Source of the DNA: Tetraselmis striata
Taxonomy: Eukaryota > Chlorophyta > Chlorodendrophyceae > Chlorodendrales > Chlorodendraceae
Length of the DNA stretch: 64,000 nt
Assembly: GCA_006384855.1 (NCBI GenBank)
Contig: VCJN01003357.1
Location: 1 to 64,000, forward strand
Direction: 5' to 3'
Shown here piece after piece: positions 12,284 to 24,000 of the stretch. The translations under genes and the position numbers were made by a program. Under the pieces are notes generated by a model. That model searched no databases. It was not told the DNA's origin and worked only from the letters and a program-made list of their open reading frames with translations. Each line of letters opens with the position of its first letter. Within the stretch, counting starts at the first letter, position 1.

Positions 12284-13524
12284 TGGACGTCTTGACTTAA
12301 ACAGCTGTGAACCCATCCACGAAGCTCAAAGTCGCTTTCATGAGGAAGAACTCCAAGACAAACCTCTTCAACATCTTCAAGAATGGCTTCCTTGGCATGT
12401 ATGCAATGCATAGATCGCAACATCTTGTCGACCCAAGTTCGCAATACATGAAGATGACATCATGCGTGGGGGCAGCCCTAAGTCAGTGGCGTTTGTTGTG
12501 CTCTCGTTGTAAACGGCATACGTGTGCTTGTCATTGTTTAGGGTTAGTAACGAATTTGATCCGGGGTCAAGATTTAGTACAATGTGACGAAAGGCCCAAA
12601 GATTACGGGTAGCCGCGTGAGACACGATGTGGGTCCAATGTACTATGGGGATGGCACAACATGCTACTGGTAGCATACTACGGAACGCGGGCGAGCCGGA
12701 AACGTCATCGCGACTACCGAGCCTAGCAAAAAAAGTGGCGATTACACGGTAGATACGGCGATTACACGCCCATTCCGTGGGAAGATCGCGATATTATACG
12801 GGCCATTATTGTATAATTACGAGACAATCTGGGAGGCTAGTGAGACATGAACATGACATCATACGTGGGGGCAGCCCTAAGTCAGTGGCGTTAGTTGTGC
12901 TCTCGTTGTAAAAGCCATACATACGTGTGCTTGTCATTGTTTAGGGTTAGTAACGAATTCGATACCCCGATGTCACGAGGGCAAGAATTTTATGCAGCAC
13001 GTATATGCGTTCTATGTGTACGGCTGCATGTCAAGAGTTAGCTCTATCATCGGGGAACACCTTGATAAAGGCGCGCTCTCCCCACCGTCGGCATGCACGC
13101 AAGTAAGCTGCAGCTCCCGAAAACGGCCAATAATGCAATTAAGGCTTGCTCCAAGACCATCCCACGTACATCTGCCATCCGCATTCAATGCCCCCTTGCT
13201 TGGTAGAGACGGGCTTCAGTCCGTACTGCGCAGGGGTGTAGTAGCCCTTGAGTCAGCGGGTGGGTCCGTATGGTCACATGCTAGGGCATCGTCCAGGGTA
13301 TGTCGTAGGGTTGGCCATCAATACGCTCTTATATTCGGCTATTGGGCCGCGCCTAGCGGGGCGGCCTGTACGCGGGGAAAGTCCGCCCGCGCGGGGCGAG
13401 TACATGGCCTTTCTTTATCGGGATGCGGGTCGCGCGGCAAGTCCCTGTATTAGGGTTTGTAGGAGAACCTAAAAATATTTGCATCGGGCCCCCCTACCCC
13501 TTTCGGTTATATTTCCACCGAGGA

Positions 13525-13595
13525 GGCCGGCAGGATTCGAACCAGCGCAAAGCGGAATCGCGAGTAGTGTAACAGGCATGCCCCCTCCCGCCACC
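13525..13595 (-). mobile_element. tRNA-derived SINE-like repeat, copy 1 of 3
   Basis: On the minus strand the segment contains a strong B-box match (GGTTCGAATCC) preceded by a stem and 7-base loop that resemble an anticodon arm, but no complete cloverleaf. Related segments lie at 17667-17725 and 25840-25900. The pattern suggests a tRNA-derived SINE rather than a tRNA gene. Confidence 0.45.
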
Positions 13596-15068
13596 TATCA
13601 CATCTCAAGCCGTTGATGAATATTATAGATTACTTATTTCATGAAACATGCGCCAATGTACCACTCGGCGGTCGGCGGCGCCGGTGGTGACGTGGCGATA
13701 CGGACAGATACGTACATGGCGAGACTTACGAGGCGGACTATAAACCACCGGCCTGCAACGGTAGGGGCTAGAATAGCCGCCATCAGTGACTGGCATGGCG
13801 GGTGCCAACATCGGTCGCGGTTACGGGCCAGATGGTCGCTAGCGAGTCCCTGGCATGATGGAGGGAGCTCTCAGAGAAATGCTTAAAGTGGTGGCAAATA
13901 AGCGGGCTGCACGCAAGCCCGGCACACGCTATCTAGCACTTACCTTATTCCAATTCCGCAATATTTACAAACGGGGCTTCAATCTTAGTTCAATCGATAT
14001 GGTTTCCACCAGCGGTTCTGTCTAGTGTTTCTAAACCTAGGTTGCATGAGGAGGGGAGCTGCAACGCAGCTTCTGGTGAAATATTATATCCTCCAAGATG
14101 GGTCCATAGCATTTGATCCAGCCTCAGATGTGCAGATTTGCAGAGGCGCACTCCCCACAACCCTACACCCGCATATGCGTTAACGTCGATAAAGAAGTGG
14201 ATTGTAGGCAAGAGGCTTTTGCTTATACTTCAAATGACATTGTAACTATCACTAAAGGTCAAACCCGGTGCAATTGCTAGAACAATAATACCTGAAAGTA
14301 CTCCGGCCCCCGACGGGCGGTTTCTTGGTCACACCGCCAATAAATACGCCGGGTTTGAGGCCGGCTACATTTTCTGGCAAGCCTTATGCCAGATTTTCCG
14401 TAGCATTTAAAAAAGCAATCTGTCCAGCCGTATCCCGACGCTGCAGCCCGCACCGCGGACTTGGCACTGGTTTTCAGCCATTCGGGCTGGAAGTCGCACG
14501 CCACTTGGTTATGATCCGCATACCATGGTCGGCGGTTGACCGCGGTTGTGGGCCATTAGCCTGCAGGGAGAATGCGATGCATGCTTATTTTCGCACATCT
14601 GTCAATCTGTGGCACATATTCTGCTATTGATTCGTAATTCATAATAATTACAAGCCAGCATTCACACGACACGCGCACCAAAAAAACCTCGCACCGTCGT
14701 GCCGTGCACGAGCGCGCTGCATGAGCCTACGGCTACATATGCATGGACGAGTTTCGAAATGGAGATCTCTGGTGGAGTGTCTTCTCTGCCAATCACGCCC
14801 CCCCTGTACGCAGCACGTACACGCCGGCGTGCCTCGCAGGACCTGCGAAGGGTTAGTTTGGGGGTGCACCGCCAACACGCTATGCATCGGCACTTGCAGA
14901 ACTCGAAGGACGGTACGGGGGGCGCACCTGAAACTAGCTTCCCGGCGACGACCTCGCCGCTAAAGACGCTACGAATTACGCGGCTACGTACACATCGGCG
15001 TACACATGGCAGATCCAGCAGGTGTTAGATGCTGAAAAAAAAACGGACACCGTTATCTGCGGAGAACT

Positions 15069-15509
15069 AATACCAGCAGTACCAGTAGTACCAGCAGCGA
15101 GTAGCGAGTACCAGTAAGGATTACCAGCAGCGAGCGTTCGCATTGTCAGCGCTTTGAAGTACAATTTTTTTCCATTACCAGCAGCGAGTAGCGAGTACTA
15201 GTACTCATATCCTCCCAACCGTGAGATCGTAATCGGACGGCTGTGTAATTAAGGACCGTGGGCGGGCGGGTGGGTGGGTGGATTATAGTACTTAGTAGTA
15301 CATGTTAGTAGATAAGCGCTTTAGCCATGCACCTAGCTATAGGCCCGATCCGCTGCACTTTACAGGTACCCGTACGGCAATAAAGCTCACCGCCGAAAAA
15401 TCGACGCTTCGCTGGATTAGCTATCAATCCCACTGCTGCCCCCAAACCCTAATTTAAACCTAGCCACAATGCACCGCGTGCCTTCGGTGCATAATATGTT
15501 GCATTACTG
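15069..15509. other. Spacer between the duplicated blocks
   Basis: Unique sequence rich in TACCAG/GTAGTA/GCGAGTA words (15070-15210), similar in style to the sequence flanking LINE-1 tails. No gene is seen. Confidence 0.6.
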
Positions 15510-16203
15510 TTCTTGCTTATGATAACGCCCACGTGAAGCTCGGCATTCTTGTCCTGCGCTTCCATGCTTGCTGCCATGCCAACATCAGACGACACCGAAC
15601 GCCCCTACCCGCCGCTGGGTATTGCGGGGCTCGCTGATTCGTTTCGGGGACGAGACGAGAGTGGCGGAGAGGGCGGCGTGGACGATGGCGGCGGCGACGG
15701 TATCGACGCATCACCCGGCTCGCCCCGCGTTTTGCTCTGACCGGGTCCGGATGGAGCAGAGGCGTGACGGACGTACGGTGTAGCAGGGGCGCCATCGCCA
15801 CCGGCTGCGACAAGCGCAACGGTGTCCGGAGGCTTGGCGCATGCCTCCGTCCATCTGTGATTGTCGTAGAAGGGAGTTCTCTAGGCAGAGGCGCCACACG
15901 CGCGGTAACACATTATTCTCTTGGCCACCTCTTCCCGAATCCCCTCGGCAGCGGTCCAGCCCTCCTTGCCCTCGAAATACGGCGCTTGGAGTTTGCGACG
16001 CCCCACGGCACACCATTACTCGGCGCCAGCGGCTCGCAGCGGCGGGGGCTGGTAGGAGGTAGTCACTGATGCTCACGCTGCTGCGATGCATGGTTAAGTG
16101 TCCGCGGGACATGCAGCAATTCAGCCGGCGGTTTGAGACCTAGGCCGTGGCCGTTGCGTCGTCACGGAGCTTGTAAAAAATCTTTTAAAAACGTTTTTCT
16201 CTC

Positions 16204-16261
16204 GACTGAAGCAACATCACCAAGCTTCGAAATCGTCAAGCGTGGTGATGTTGCTTCAGTC
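16204..16261. repeat. Perfect inverted repeat, 19-bp arms
   Basis: GACTGAAGCAACATCACCA and its exact complement flank a 20-base loop. The matching site in copy 1 (near 12017-12075) has a degraded right arm. A long perfect hairpin could be a terminator, a transposon end or a small-RNA precursor; nothing else distinguishes these. Confidence 0.8.
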
Positions 16262-17666
16262 TAGATAAGCGGGACATATAGTCTGTTGTTCAGATTCAAG
16301 AACGACAACGGTGATGCAACGCAGTAGGTATGTCCTCCCCATCTCTGGCTTGGTTCCGAAGTCCATGAACCCTACCCATGCTTCATCGAGTATCTCGGGC
16401 TACATCCATGCATGGCTTTTCAACCCCGGGTATACGCAAGGAACACCAGTATTCAGGACGTCTTGACTTAAACATCTGTGAACCTATCCGCGAAGCTCAA
16501 AGTCGCTTTGATGAGGAAGAACTCCAAGACAAACCTCTTCAACATCTTCAAGAATGGCTTCCTTGGCATGTATGCAATGCATGGATCGCAACATCTTGTC
16601 GATCCAAGTTCGCAATACATGAAGATGACATCATGCGTGGGGGCAGCCCTAAGTCAGTGGCGTTTGTTGTGCTCTCGTTGTAAAAGGCATACGTGTGCTT
16701 GTCATTGTTTAGGGTTAGTAACGAATTTGATCCGGGGTCAAGATTTAGTACAATGTGACGAAAGGCCCAAAGATTACGGGTAGCCGCGCGAGGCGCGATG
16801 TGGGTCCAATGTACTATGGGGATGGCCCAACATGCTACTGGTAGCATACTACGGAACGCGGGCGAGCCGGAAACGTCATCGCGACTACCGAGCCTAGCAT
16901 AAAAGTGGCGATTACACGGTAGATACGGCGATTACACGCCCATTCCGTGGGAAGATCGCGATATTATACGGGCCATTATTGTATAATTACGAGACAGTCT
17001 GGGAGGTTGGTGATACATGAACATGACATCATGCGTGGGGGAAGCCCTAAGTCAGTGGCGTTAGTTGTGCTCTCGTTGTAAAAGGCATACGTGTGCTTGT
17101 CATTGTTTAGGGTTAGTAACGAATTTGATAACCCGATGTCACGAGGGCACGAATTTTTTATGCAGCATGTATATGCGTTCTATGTGTACGGCTGCATGTC
17201 AAGAGTTAGCTCTATCATCGGGGAACACATTGATAAAGGCGCGCTCTCCCCGCCGTCGGGATGCACGCAAGTGAGCTGCTCCCGAAAACGGCCAATAATG
17301 CAATTAAGGCTTGCTCCAAAACCAGCCCACTTACATTTGCCATCCGCATTAAGTGCCCTCTTGGTAGAGACGGGCTTCAGTCCGTACTGCGCAGGGGTGT
17401 AGTAGCCCCCAGCGGGTGGGTCCGTATGGTTACATGCTAGGGGATCGTCCAGGGTATGTCGCAGGGTTGGCCATCAATACGCTCTTATATTCGGCTATTG
17501 GGCCGCGCGTAGCGGGGCGGCCCATACGCGGGGAAAGTCCGCCCGCGCGGGGCGAGTACATCGCCTTTCTTTATCGGGATGCGGGTCGCGCGGCAAGTCC
17601 CTGTATTAGGGTTTGTAGGAGAACCTAAAAATATTTGCATCGGGCCCCCCTACCCCTTTCGGTTAT

Positions 17667-17725
17667 ATTCGAACCAGCGCAGAGAGGAATCGCGAGTGCA
17701 ACATGCAAGCCCCCTCTCCGCCACC
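17667..17725 (-). mobile_element. tRNA-derived SINE-like repeat, copy 2 of 3
   Basis: Counterpart of 13525-13595 in the second duplicated block; it has lost the bases just outside the B box. Confidence 0.4.
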
Positions 17726-18363
17726 TATCACATCTCAAGCTGTTCATTATGAATATTATAGACTACTTATTTCATGAAACATGCGCCACTGTACCACTCG
17801 GCGGTCGGCGGCGCCGGTGGTGACGTGGCGATACGGACAGATACGTACATGGCAAGACTTACGAGGCGGACAATAAACCACCGGCCTACAACGGTAGGGG
17901 CTAGAATAGCCGCCATCAGTGACTGGCATGGCGGGTGCCAACATCGGTCGCGGTTACGGGCCAGATTGTCGCTAGCGAATCCCTGGCATGATGTAGAGAG
18001 CTCTCAGAGAAATGCTAAAAGTGGTGGCAAATAAGCGGGCTGCACGCAAGCCCGGCGGCACACGCTAGCACTTACCTTATTCCAATTCCGCAATATTTAC
18101 AAAAGGGGCTTCAATCTTAGTTCAATCGATATGGTTTCCACCAGCGGTTCTGTCTAGTGTTTCTAAACCTAGGTTGCATGAGAAGGGGAGATGCAACGCA
18201 GCTTCTGGTGAAATATTATATCCTCCAAGATGGGTCCACACCATTTGATCCAGCCTCAAATGTGCAGATTTGCAGAGATGCGCACTCCCCACAACCCTAT
18301 ACCCGCATATGCGTTAATGTCCATAAAAAAGTGGATTGCAGGCAAGAGGCTTTTGTTTATATT

Positions 18364-19432
18364 ATTTACATGAGCTAGCAGCAGAAGGCGATATCAAGAA
18401 ATCACCAAAAAAGGGACAATCAGAAAGGTCCTCTACAACGACTGCGAGGTGGAAGCAGTAACATGAGAAGACGCAAAATGGGCACGAGCCCACGCATCAG
18501 ACTTGGCCATCTGCACACCGGCAGAGAGAATGCCGCCTAGGGTACCATGCACGCAAGCCGAGACCCGCTGCAACAGCCCCCGCCGTGTGCGCGGCAGGTG
18601 ACGGCGGAACTCAACAGGTTGGCTGGCGACAACGTTCCGAAGTGCCTGAACGGATTGACCACGAAGGAAGCATGAGGTCGGGGCGGAAGGACCGCCAGGA
18701 AAGTTGCGCACAGCCAACAGCACCGCGAAGATGTAGACCACCGTCAAAGCGGACTTCCCGAGACGGCCGCGGTCCTCAACCACAAAAGGGTAGTACCGGT
18801 GAACACCCTGCACTGGGGCGGAAGACGCCCGGTCCGCTGCCAACTAACCATGCTCCGCCTCGGTCACCACGATTCCCGGGGTGCACCAGCGGGGGTCGTT
18901 GCTCCAAGTGGGGGTCGTGGAGGACACGCACGCGAAGTCGATCATGTAATCGCACGCCCCCCCCCCCCCCCCCCCCCCCCCCCCAAACCGCCAGCGTCAA
19001 GTCCGACGGCCGCGAGCGGTCCGACTCAAGTAGGGTCAAGTCGCCGGCTCCCGAACGGTCCCGGTCAAGCACCGCCCCCGCATCAATTGCCACAGATGCC
19101 CATAGATTCTTCAAAGCGGTATGCATGCGGTGCTTGTAGTTCGCTACGGGGCATATGGGTGGATGATCCACGATGAAATCCGTAGCGCTACGGTTCGAGC
19201 CATTTGTAGAGCAAAGCCATAAGGGATCAATACCACACGTGGGGCCAGGGCAAGTGACAAGCGCGGAACCTCCGTGTGGGCAAAGGCCCAGTACCCGCGC
19301 AGCGGCGGCCGAATAAGCAACATGGGGAATCTTGCGGGCTGACTCGTGATCCGACTAGGAAAGCGATAGGGAGACCGGCCCGCACGCGCTGTACATGCGC
19401 ATGGTATCAAGTCGCGAGGCCGTGGCACCATT
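18364..19432 (-). mobile_element. LINE-2-family insertion, 5'-truncated, with 17-bp target-site duplication
   Basis: The insertion is bounded by an exact 17-bp direct repeat, AGGCTTTTGTTTATATT, at 18347-18363 and 19433-19449. The corresponding site in copy 1 (about 14208-14236) is empty, so the insertion postdates the block duplication. The minus strand encodes the C-terminal part of a LINE polyprotein: SDRSRPSDLTLAV, then after a 28-base C/G run IDFACVSSTTPTW, TPGIVVTEAE, and RYYPFVVEDRGRLGKSAL. This order resembles the restriction-like endonuclease domain found C-terminal to reverse transcriptase in some LINEs. The frame is interrupted by a stop and by the homopolymer. The 3' end is CTGCTAGCTCATGTAAAT. 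Confidence 0.75.
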
Positions 19433-21229
19433 AGGCTTTTGTTTATATTCCATGATGACATTATATCAGTAAAGGTCAAACCCGGTGCAATTGCTAGAAC
19501 AATAATACCTGAAAGTATTCCGGCCCCCGACGGGCGGTTTCTTGGTCACACCGCCAATAAATACGCCGGGTTTGAGGCCGGCTACATTTTCTGGCAAGCC
19601 TTATGCCGGATTCACGGAAGCATTCAAGCAAGCAAATGTCCGGCCGTATCTCGACGCTGCAGCCCGCACCGCGGACTTGGCACGGGTTTTCAGCCACTCG
19701 GGCTGGAAGTCGCACGCCACTTGGTTATGATCCGCATACCATGGTCGGCGGTTGACCGCGGTTGTGGGCCATTGGGCCTGCAGGGAGAATGCGATGTATG
19801 CATATTTTCGCACATCTGTGGCACATATTCTGCTATTGATTCGTATTTTATAATTAAGTACAAGCCATCATTCACACGACACGCGCACGAAAAAATCGTC
19901 TCGTACAGTCGTGCCGTGCACAAGCGCGCTGCATGAGGCTACATATGCATGAACGAGTTTCGAAGTGGAGATCTCCGGTGGAATGTCTTCTCGATGCCCC
20001 CCCCCTCCCTGTGCGCAGCACGTACACGCCGGCGTGCCTCGCAGGACCTGCGAAGTTTTAGTTTGGGGCGCCCCGCCAACACGCCATGCAACGGCACTGG
20101 CAAAACTCGAAGGACGGTACGGGGGGCGCACCTGAAACTAACTTCCCGGCGACGACCTCGCCGCTAATGACGCTACGAATTACGCGGCTGCGTACACATG
20201 GCAGATCCAGCAGGTGTTAAATGCTGGAAAAAAAACGGGCACGTTATCTGCGGAGAACTTACTAGCGACTACATGTAGTCTGTGGAGTCCATTGTTTCGA
20301 GTAACCGCCGTCCTATCCTAACCAAATCACTGATTTGGTGACCCCCTGCTTTCTCCCGTATACGAGCTCGTACACGAGAATAGTATGCAGGACAGCATCC
20401 TGCAGGTGTCGTCCTGACCAGGGTTGCCCTGAAGGGGCTTCAGTTCAGGCCACTTCAGGCTTAAGTCCCGAATTCAGCTGAATTCAGTTCAGGCTGAATA
20501 CCCAGCGAAAATGGCCTGAATACCCCCTACCTGAAGTCCCTCTAAACGTACGAGTTTTCAGTGTAGCGGCTAGCGGTAGAATCCATTCGCTCTAATATGT
20601 CCGAATCCGCAGAGAAATTGTACTATAATCGCCCTAGGTGTCGCACATGGCCGCATCCGTACCAGGCCCACATGAAAGGCATATAGTACATGATGGAGCG
20701 CCATTAGTATATTGCGCAGTGTTAAACGGTGTTTTCCGTTTCTGTCATGCGCCATCCTGCACTTGCTGTATTCCTTGGTGGGGCGGCAACGCAGGCTGGC
20801 GCCCGCCGCCAAGGAATACGGAATACAGCATCACCAAATGGCGCGCGATCACATCACTAAACTCTCCACTCTCAAGTCTCAAGTCTCAACCCTACGCCCA
20901 GTCCCCCCCCCCCCCCCCCCCCCGCCCCCCTGATTATGGATTATGGAAGCTGATTATGGGAGCCGCGCATGTTGCCTCGGAGGCCGCCGAACCTTACGCC
21001 GGCGCTACGGAGGCCGAAGACGACATGCATGCCGCCGGCCACGAAGAGAGCATGCATGCTGCCGCCGCCACCAGGCTCGCGCCCCGGCCCATTCCGCCAT
21101 ACGAACCGCCGTAACGTTGGCGAATCGTCGCAGTCCGCTTTGCCCCGGCCCGACAGTGCCAGGGCTGAACCACCGATAGGACTTGACGGTGACGATGAGC
21201 AAGCAGCCGGCATCCCATGTGATGTTGTA

Positions 21230-21955
21230 GACATGCCCAACTCCATTATCTACTGACTGCTATATGTGTGTTGGATGTGTACGTGCAGAGTTTCACCTTG
21301 AGCAAGATTCAGAATAAACTTAAATCTTGCATCACCTGGACCAAGAAGTCCTCCAAGGGCTGTTACGCGCTGCTCCTCGCATGCCGTGAGATGCGGGTGA
21401 AGGCTGTCAAGTTCATCACACCAGTGAAGACGCGCTTCACCAGCGTAAGTGTACACAACATGCCGTGCTGTTTTGTATTACTCCTGAGCTGATGTGCATG
21501 CCCTGTCGTGCTGCAATACAACATACTGACATTTGTATTGACTGTTTGCATGTGCACGTCATACATGGAGCATGCTGAGGAGCCTTATCACGACACGTGC
21601 TGTGGTGGATCACCACCTGTATGGCACAATGCCACAAACCGCCAGCACAAACTTGCGAGAGCGGCAGCCCACCCATGCGGAATGGTCTGTGGCAGCGGCC
21701 ATGGAGGATGTGCTGTCCCACCCCTGCAAACTCGGAATTGGAATTGGCACGTATGTTGCTTGCAATCCTTGCTAGTCAGATAGGGTGTGAGCGTGTGTGC
21801 TCTCTCGCTGGCGGCCCAGTCACGCATAACCTGCGGAATAAGATGGGTGTGGGGAATATGGCCACTGAAGTATTAATACACAAGAATGTAGATCTGGTTG
21901 CACAGGTGGACGCTGCTCTCTCGTACAACTATGGCTAGGAGTGTTACATGCTCTC
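21230..21955 (+). pseudogene. hAT transposase remnant
   Basis: Plus-strand exon-like blocks match the catalytic half of hAT transposases. First comes a segment ending AVKFITPVKTRFTS (about 21285-21444) with a GTAAGT donor directly after it. Then SLITTRAVVDHHLYG and STNLRERQPTHAEWSVAAA (about 21575-21740) correspond to the 'L...R.AV..LYG... R.P...+W..A' region. Finally VDLVAQVDAALSYNYG (21890-21938). The N-terminal BED-finger region and the C-terminal dimerisation block are not recognisable, so the copy is probably inactive. Confidence 0.6.
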
Positions 21956-22189
21956 TGTCAAGCCGGATATCAAGGCCACCGAATCGTAAGGAAGTCATCA
22001 AGACACTGGTAGCCTGGAAAGGCGGGAGGGTCGGGGTTTCTCATCAAAGTTATGTAACAATTTTTTTACAAGCACTAAGTAATTTATTGGCCTCTGTCTC
22101 TTGGGGGGGTGGGGGTGGGGGGGGGGGTAAGGGGGCGCAAAGGCACGTCGGCCCGCCGACCACCTCGTGCTCAGCGGAACGGCATGGGC

Positions 22190-22262
22190 ACACGTATATA
22201 CATATACACGTACATATATATACATACATATATATATATACATACATACCTATATATATATC
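22190..22262. repeat. TA/CATA microsatellite
   Basis: Alternating TATA and CATA words (with CATACATA blocks), located inside the hAT element. Confidence 0.9.
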
Positions 22263-22493
22263 ACTCCATATGCATGTTCGGGGGTCCATGTGTTATCATG
22301 CTTGCCGCTAGGTATTAGTGACTCAATAGGCGCTGCTATGCCCACACCACATACAGTATATATAGTGCCTTGAGGGGGGTTCAAGCGCGGTGTTCAGCCT
22401 GAAGACCCTTCAGCTGAATTCAGCCTGAAGTGCCTGAATTCAGTTCAGGCTGAACTGAATACCTTTGGGGGGGGGGTGTTCAGGGCAACCCCG

Positions 22494-23398
22494 GTCCTGA
22501 CCAAATAGAGCGGGCGTGTCTGCATATCTCACGATTTCAACTAATGACGCCATCCGCGCGCGTAACGGTAGCCACTCCTCCCCGCCGCGCCATAGGTTGC
22601 GGGTTGCGGCTCGGAGCCACGCCCGTGCGCATAATGTCCATACTCACTGACGGTATCGCATTGCGCCGCCTACCTGTGGCACCCGCCTACCACCATGGCG
22701 CCGCTCAGACTGGCGCACACATGGCGGGCGCGTCCGACTGCTCGCCGCCCGCCCTGTGTTGCTCGTCGTCATCGGGTTGGGATTAGAGCGAAGACTTGGT
22801 CCTCTTTCTGTACGTTAGCAAAATAAGGCCCCTAGGCGAGAAACGCTGACTGACTGAGGGTCTAGGGTATTAGATGCTCCTCGATAACATTCAATATCGA
22901 TGAAGCTTTAGCCGGCACGGACTGACGAAAACTTGTGCGACAGGGGCCACTTCGCGCGAACACTGTAATGTAAGGATTGTTTATTATTATTATTCCATCA
23001 GGGCTTTAACAAATGCACATTAAAAACAGAACTAACAGCAAGGATTATTGTGTTTACTTCGTCGCTACATCTCAGCAATTCAGTGTGGCCTAGCCCCCCC
23101 CCCCAAAACCGTTTAATATTTTATCACGGGTACTTTGCCTTCGCCCGACCTTGCTACCCGCCGTGTAACCAAACCCATCAGTACCTCTGCTGGCACCAGC
23201 TCTTTTCAACGGGCGGAACGGGGCTGAGCGATACAGCACCAGCATGTATGCTCTCAGCAGCACTTGATTGCACCCCAGTCGCCCCAGCATCATCATCAGG
23301 GCAGGCACCGGTCGGCAAGCGTGACTGCGCGTCGTCTAAGTGCACTGCAGCGTCGGCGGTGGGTGGCGCTCGGCGTGCTACGCCTCGGCGCCGGACGG
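22494..23398. other. Spacer upstream of ELP4
   Basis: Holds the right hAT target duplication, the minus-strand (TAA)n-tailed retroposon piece at 22977-23042 and a short C run near 23094. The 5' untranslated region of ELP4 is expected near its right end. No TATA box was recognised. Confidence 0.5.
22977..23042 (-). repeat. Short retroposon-like tail, copy 3 of 3
   Basis: Minus-strand match to 207-257 and 2857-2915, ending in (TAA)n. See the first copy. Confidence 0.45.
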
Positions 23399-23895
23399 AT
23401 GAAGGGCAGCAGCTTCGTGCGCAAGGGCGCCGCCAACGTGCAGGGTGAGCTGCTGCCGCCATCGAATCTTCAGGGGGACTGGGGCAGCTTGTGCTTGCTT
23501 TGGCTTCGGGAGGGGGGAGGGGGGAGCGGGTGTGGGGGAGGGGGGGGGGGGGGGGGGCGGAGGTCCACGGAGGCACGGGAGGGATGCGGTGGCCATCCCA
23601 GGCTAATGCTACAGGGCCAACGGAGGGACTCCTCAGCTGGCGGCACAAGCGCGGTTAGGTCCGTCAAGTGCGGCTGATGTGACGGAGATGGGCGACATGA
23701 GTAGCGAACCCAGAGAAAGAGGGAGAGAGGGAGAGATATAACCGATGGGGCGAAAATGAGCCAGCGGGGGTGGGAGAGGGGGAGAGAGAGCGCGCAGGTG
23801 TGGCGAAAGTAAGACTTGCAGGAGAGGGTACAATCGGGGATGGGGCGCGCGCGCAAGAGACAGACAGATAGATAGATAGATAGATAGATGGATAG

Positions 23896-23937
<42 letters not shown>

Positions 23938-23962
23938 CCCCCCCCCCCCCTCCTCTGCCCCC

Positions 23963-24000
<38 letters not shown>

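Larger units (their letters stand above)
11338..15068. repeat. 3.7-kb duplicated block, copy 1
   Basis: This block is repeated almost entirely at 15510-20260, with a 440-bp spacer between copies. Its left edge coincides with the N-terminal coding block of the CACTA-like transposase (the MSSDVGMAASMEAQ segment is in both copies), so duplication or transposition took part of that gene. Internal landmarks are a 115-bp direct repeat (12453-12567 and 12848-12965), palindromes, a tRNA-like SINE at 13525 and a coding-like stretch near 14350-14520. I do not recognise a host gene in it. Confidence 0.85.
15510..20260. repeat. 3.7-kb duplicated block, copy 2, carrying a LINE insertion
   Basis: Matches 11338-15068 closely except for a 1.07-kb insertion at 18364-19432 and small indels. 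Similarity ends near 20260, where copy 2 runs into TAGCGACTA (20263-20271) and then the hAT element. The two copies provide a before/after comparison for several rearrangements. Confidence 0.85.
20419..22493 (+). mobile_element. hAT-family DNA transposon (decayed), with TIRs and 8-bp TSD
   Basis: The left end CAGGGTTGCCCTGAA (20419-20433) is mirrored at the right end (22479-22493) with one mismatch. Both ends are flanked by the exact 8-bp direct repeat GTCCTGAC (20411-20418 and 22494-22501). CAGGG-type termini plus an 8-bp duplication are diagnostic of hAT elements. Many CTGAA/TTCAG words fill the 100 bp inside each end, as expected for subterminal transposase-binding sites. The interior holds transposase remnants, a C run at 20905-20923 and a TA/CATA microsatellite at 22190-22262. 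Confidence 0.85.

Noticed and set aside
12537-12550. GTTTAGGGTTAG resembling plant-type telomere repeat TTTAGGG
   Set aside because: Fewer than two units, present at the same place in each duplicated copy; not an array.
13525-13595. Functional tRNA gene
   Set aside because: A B box and an anticodon-like arm are visible, but the D arm and acceptor stem do not pair and the related copies are diverged.
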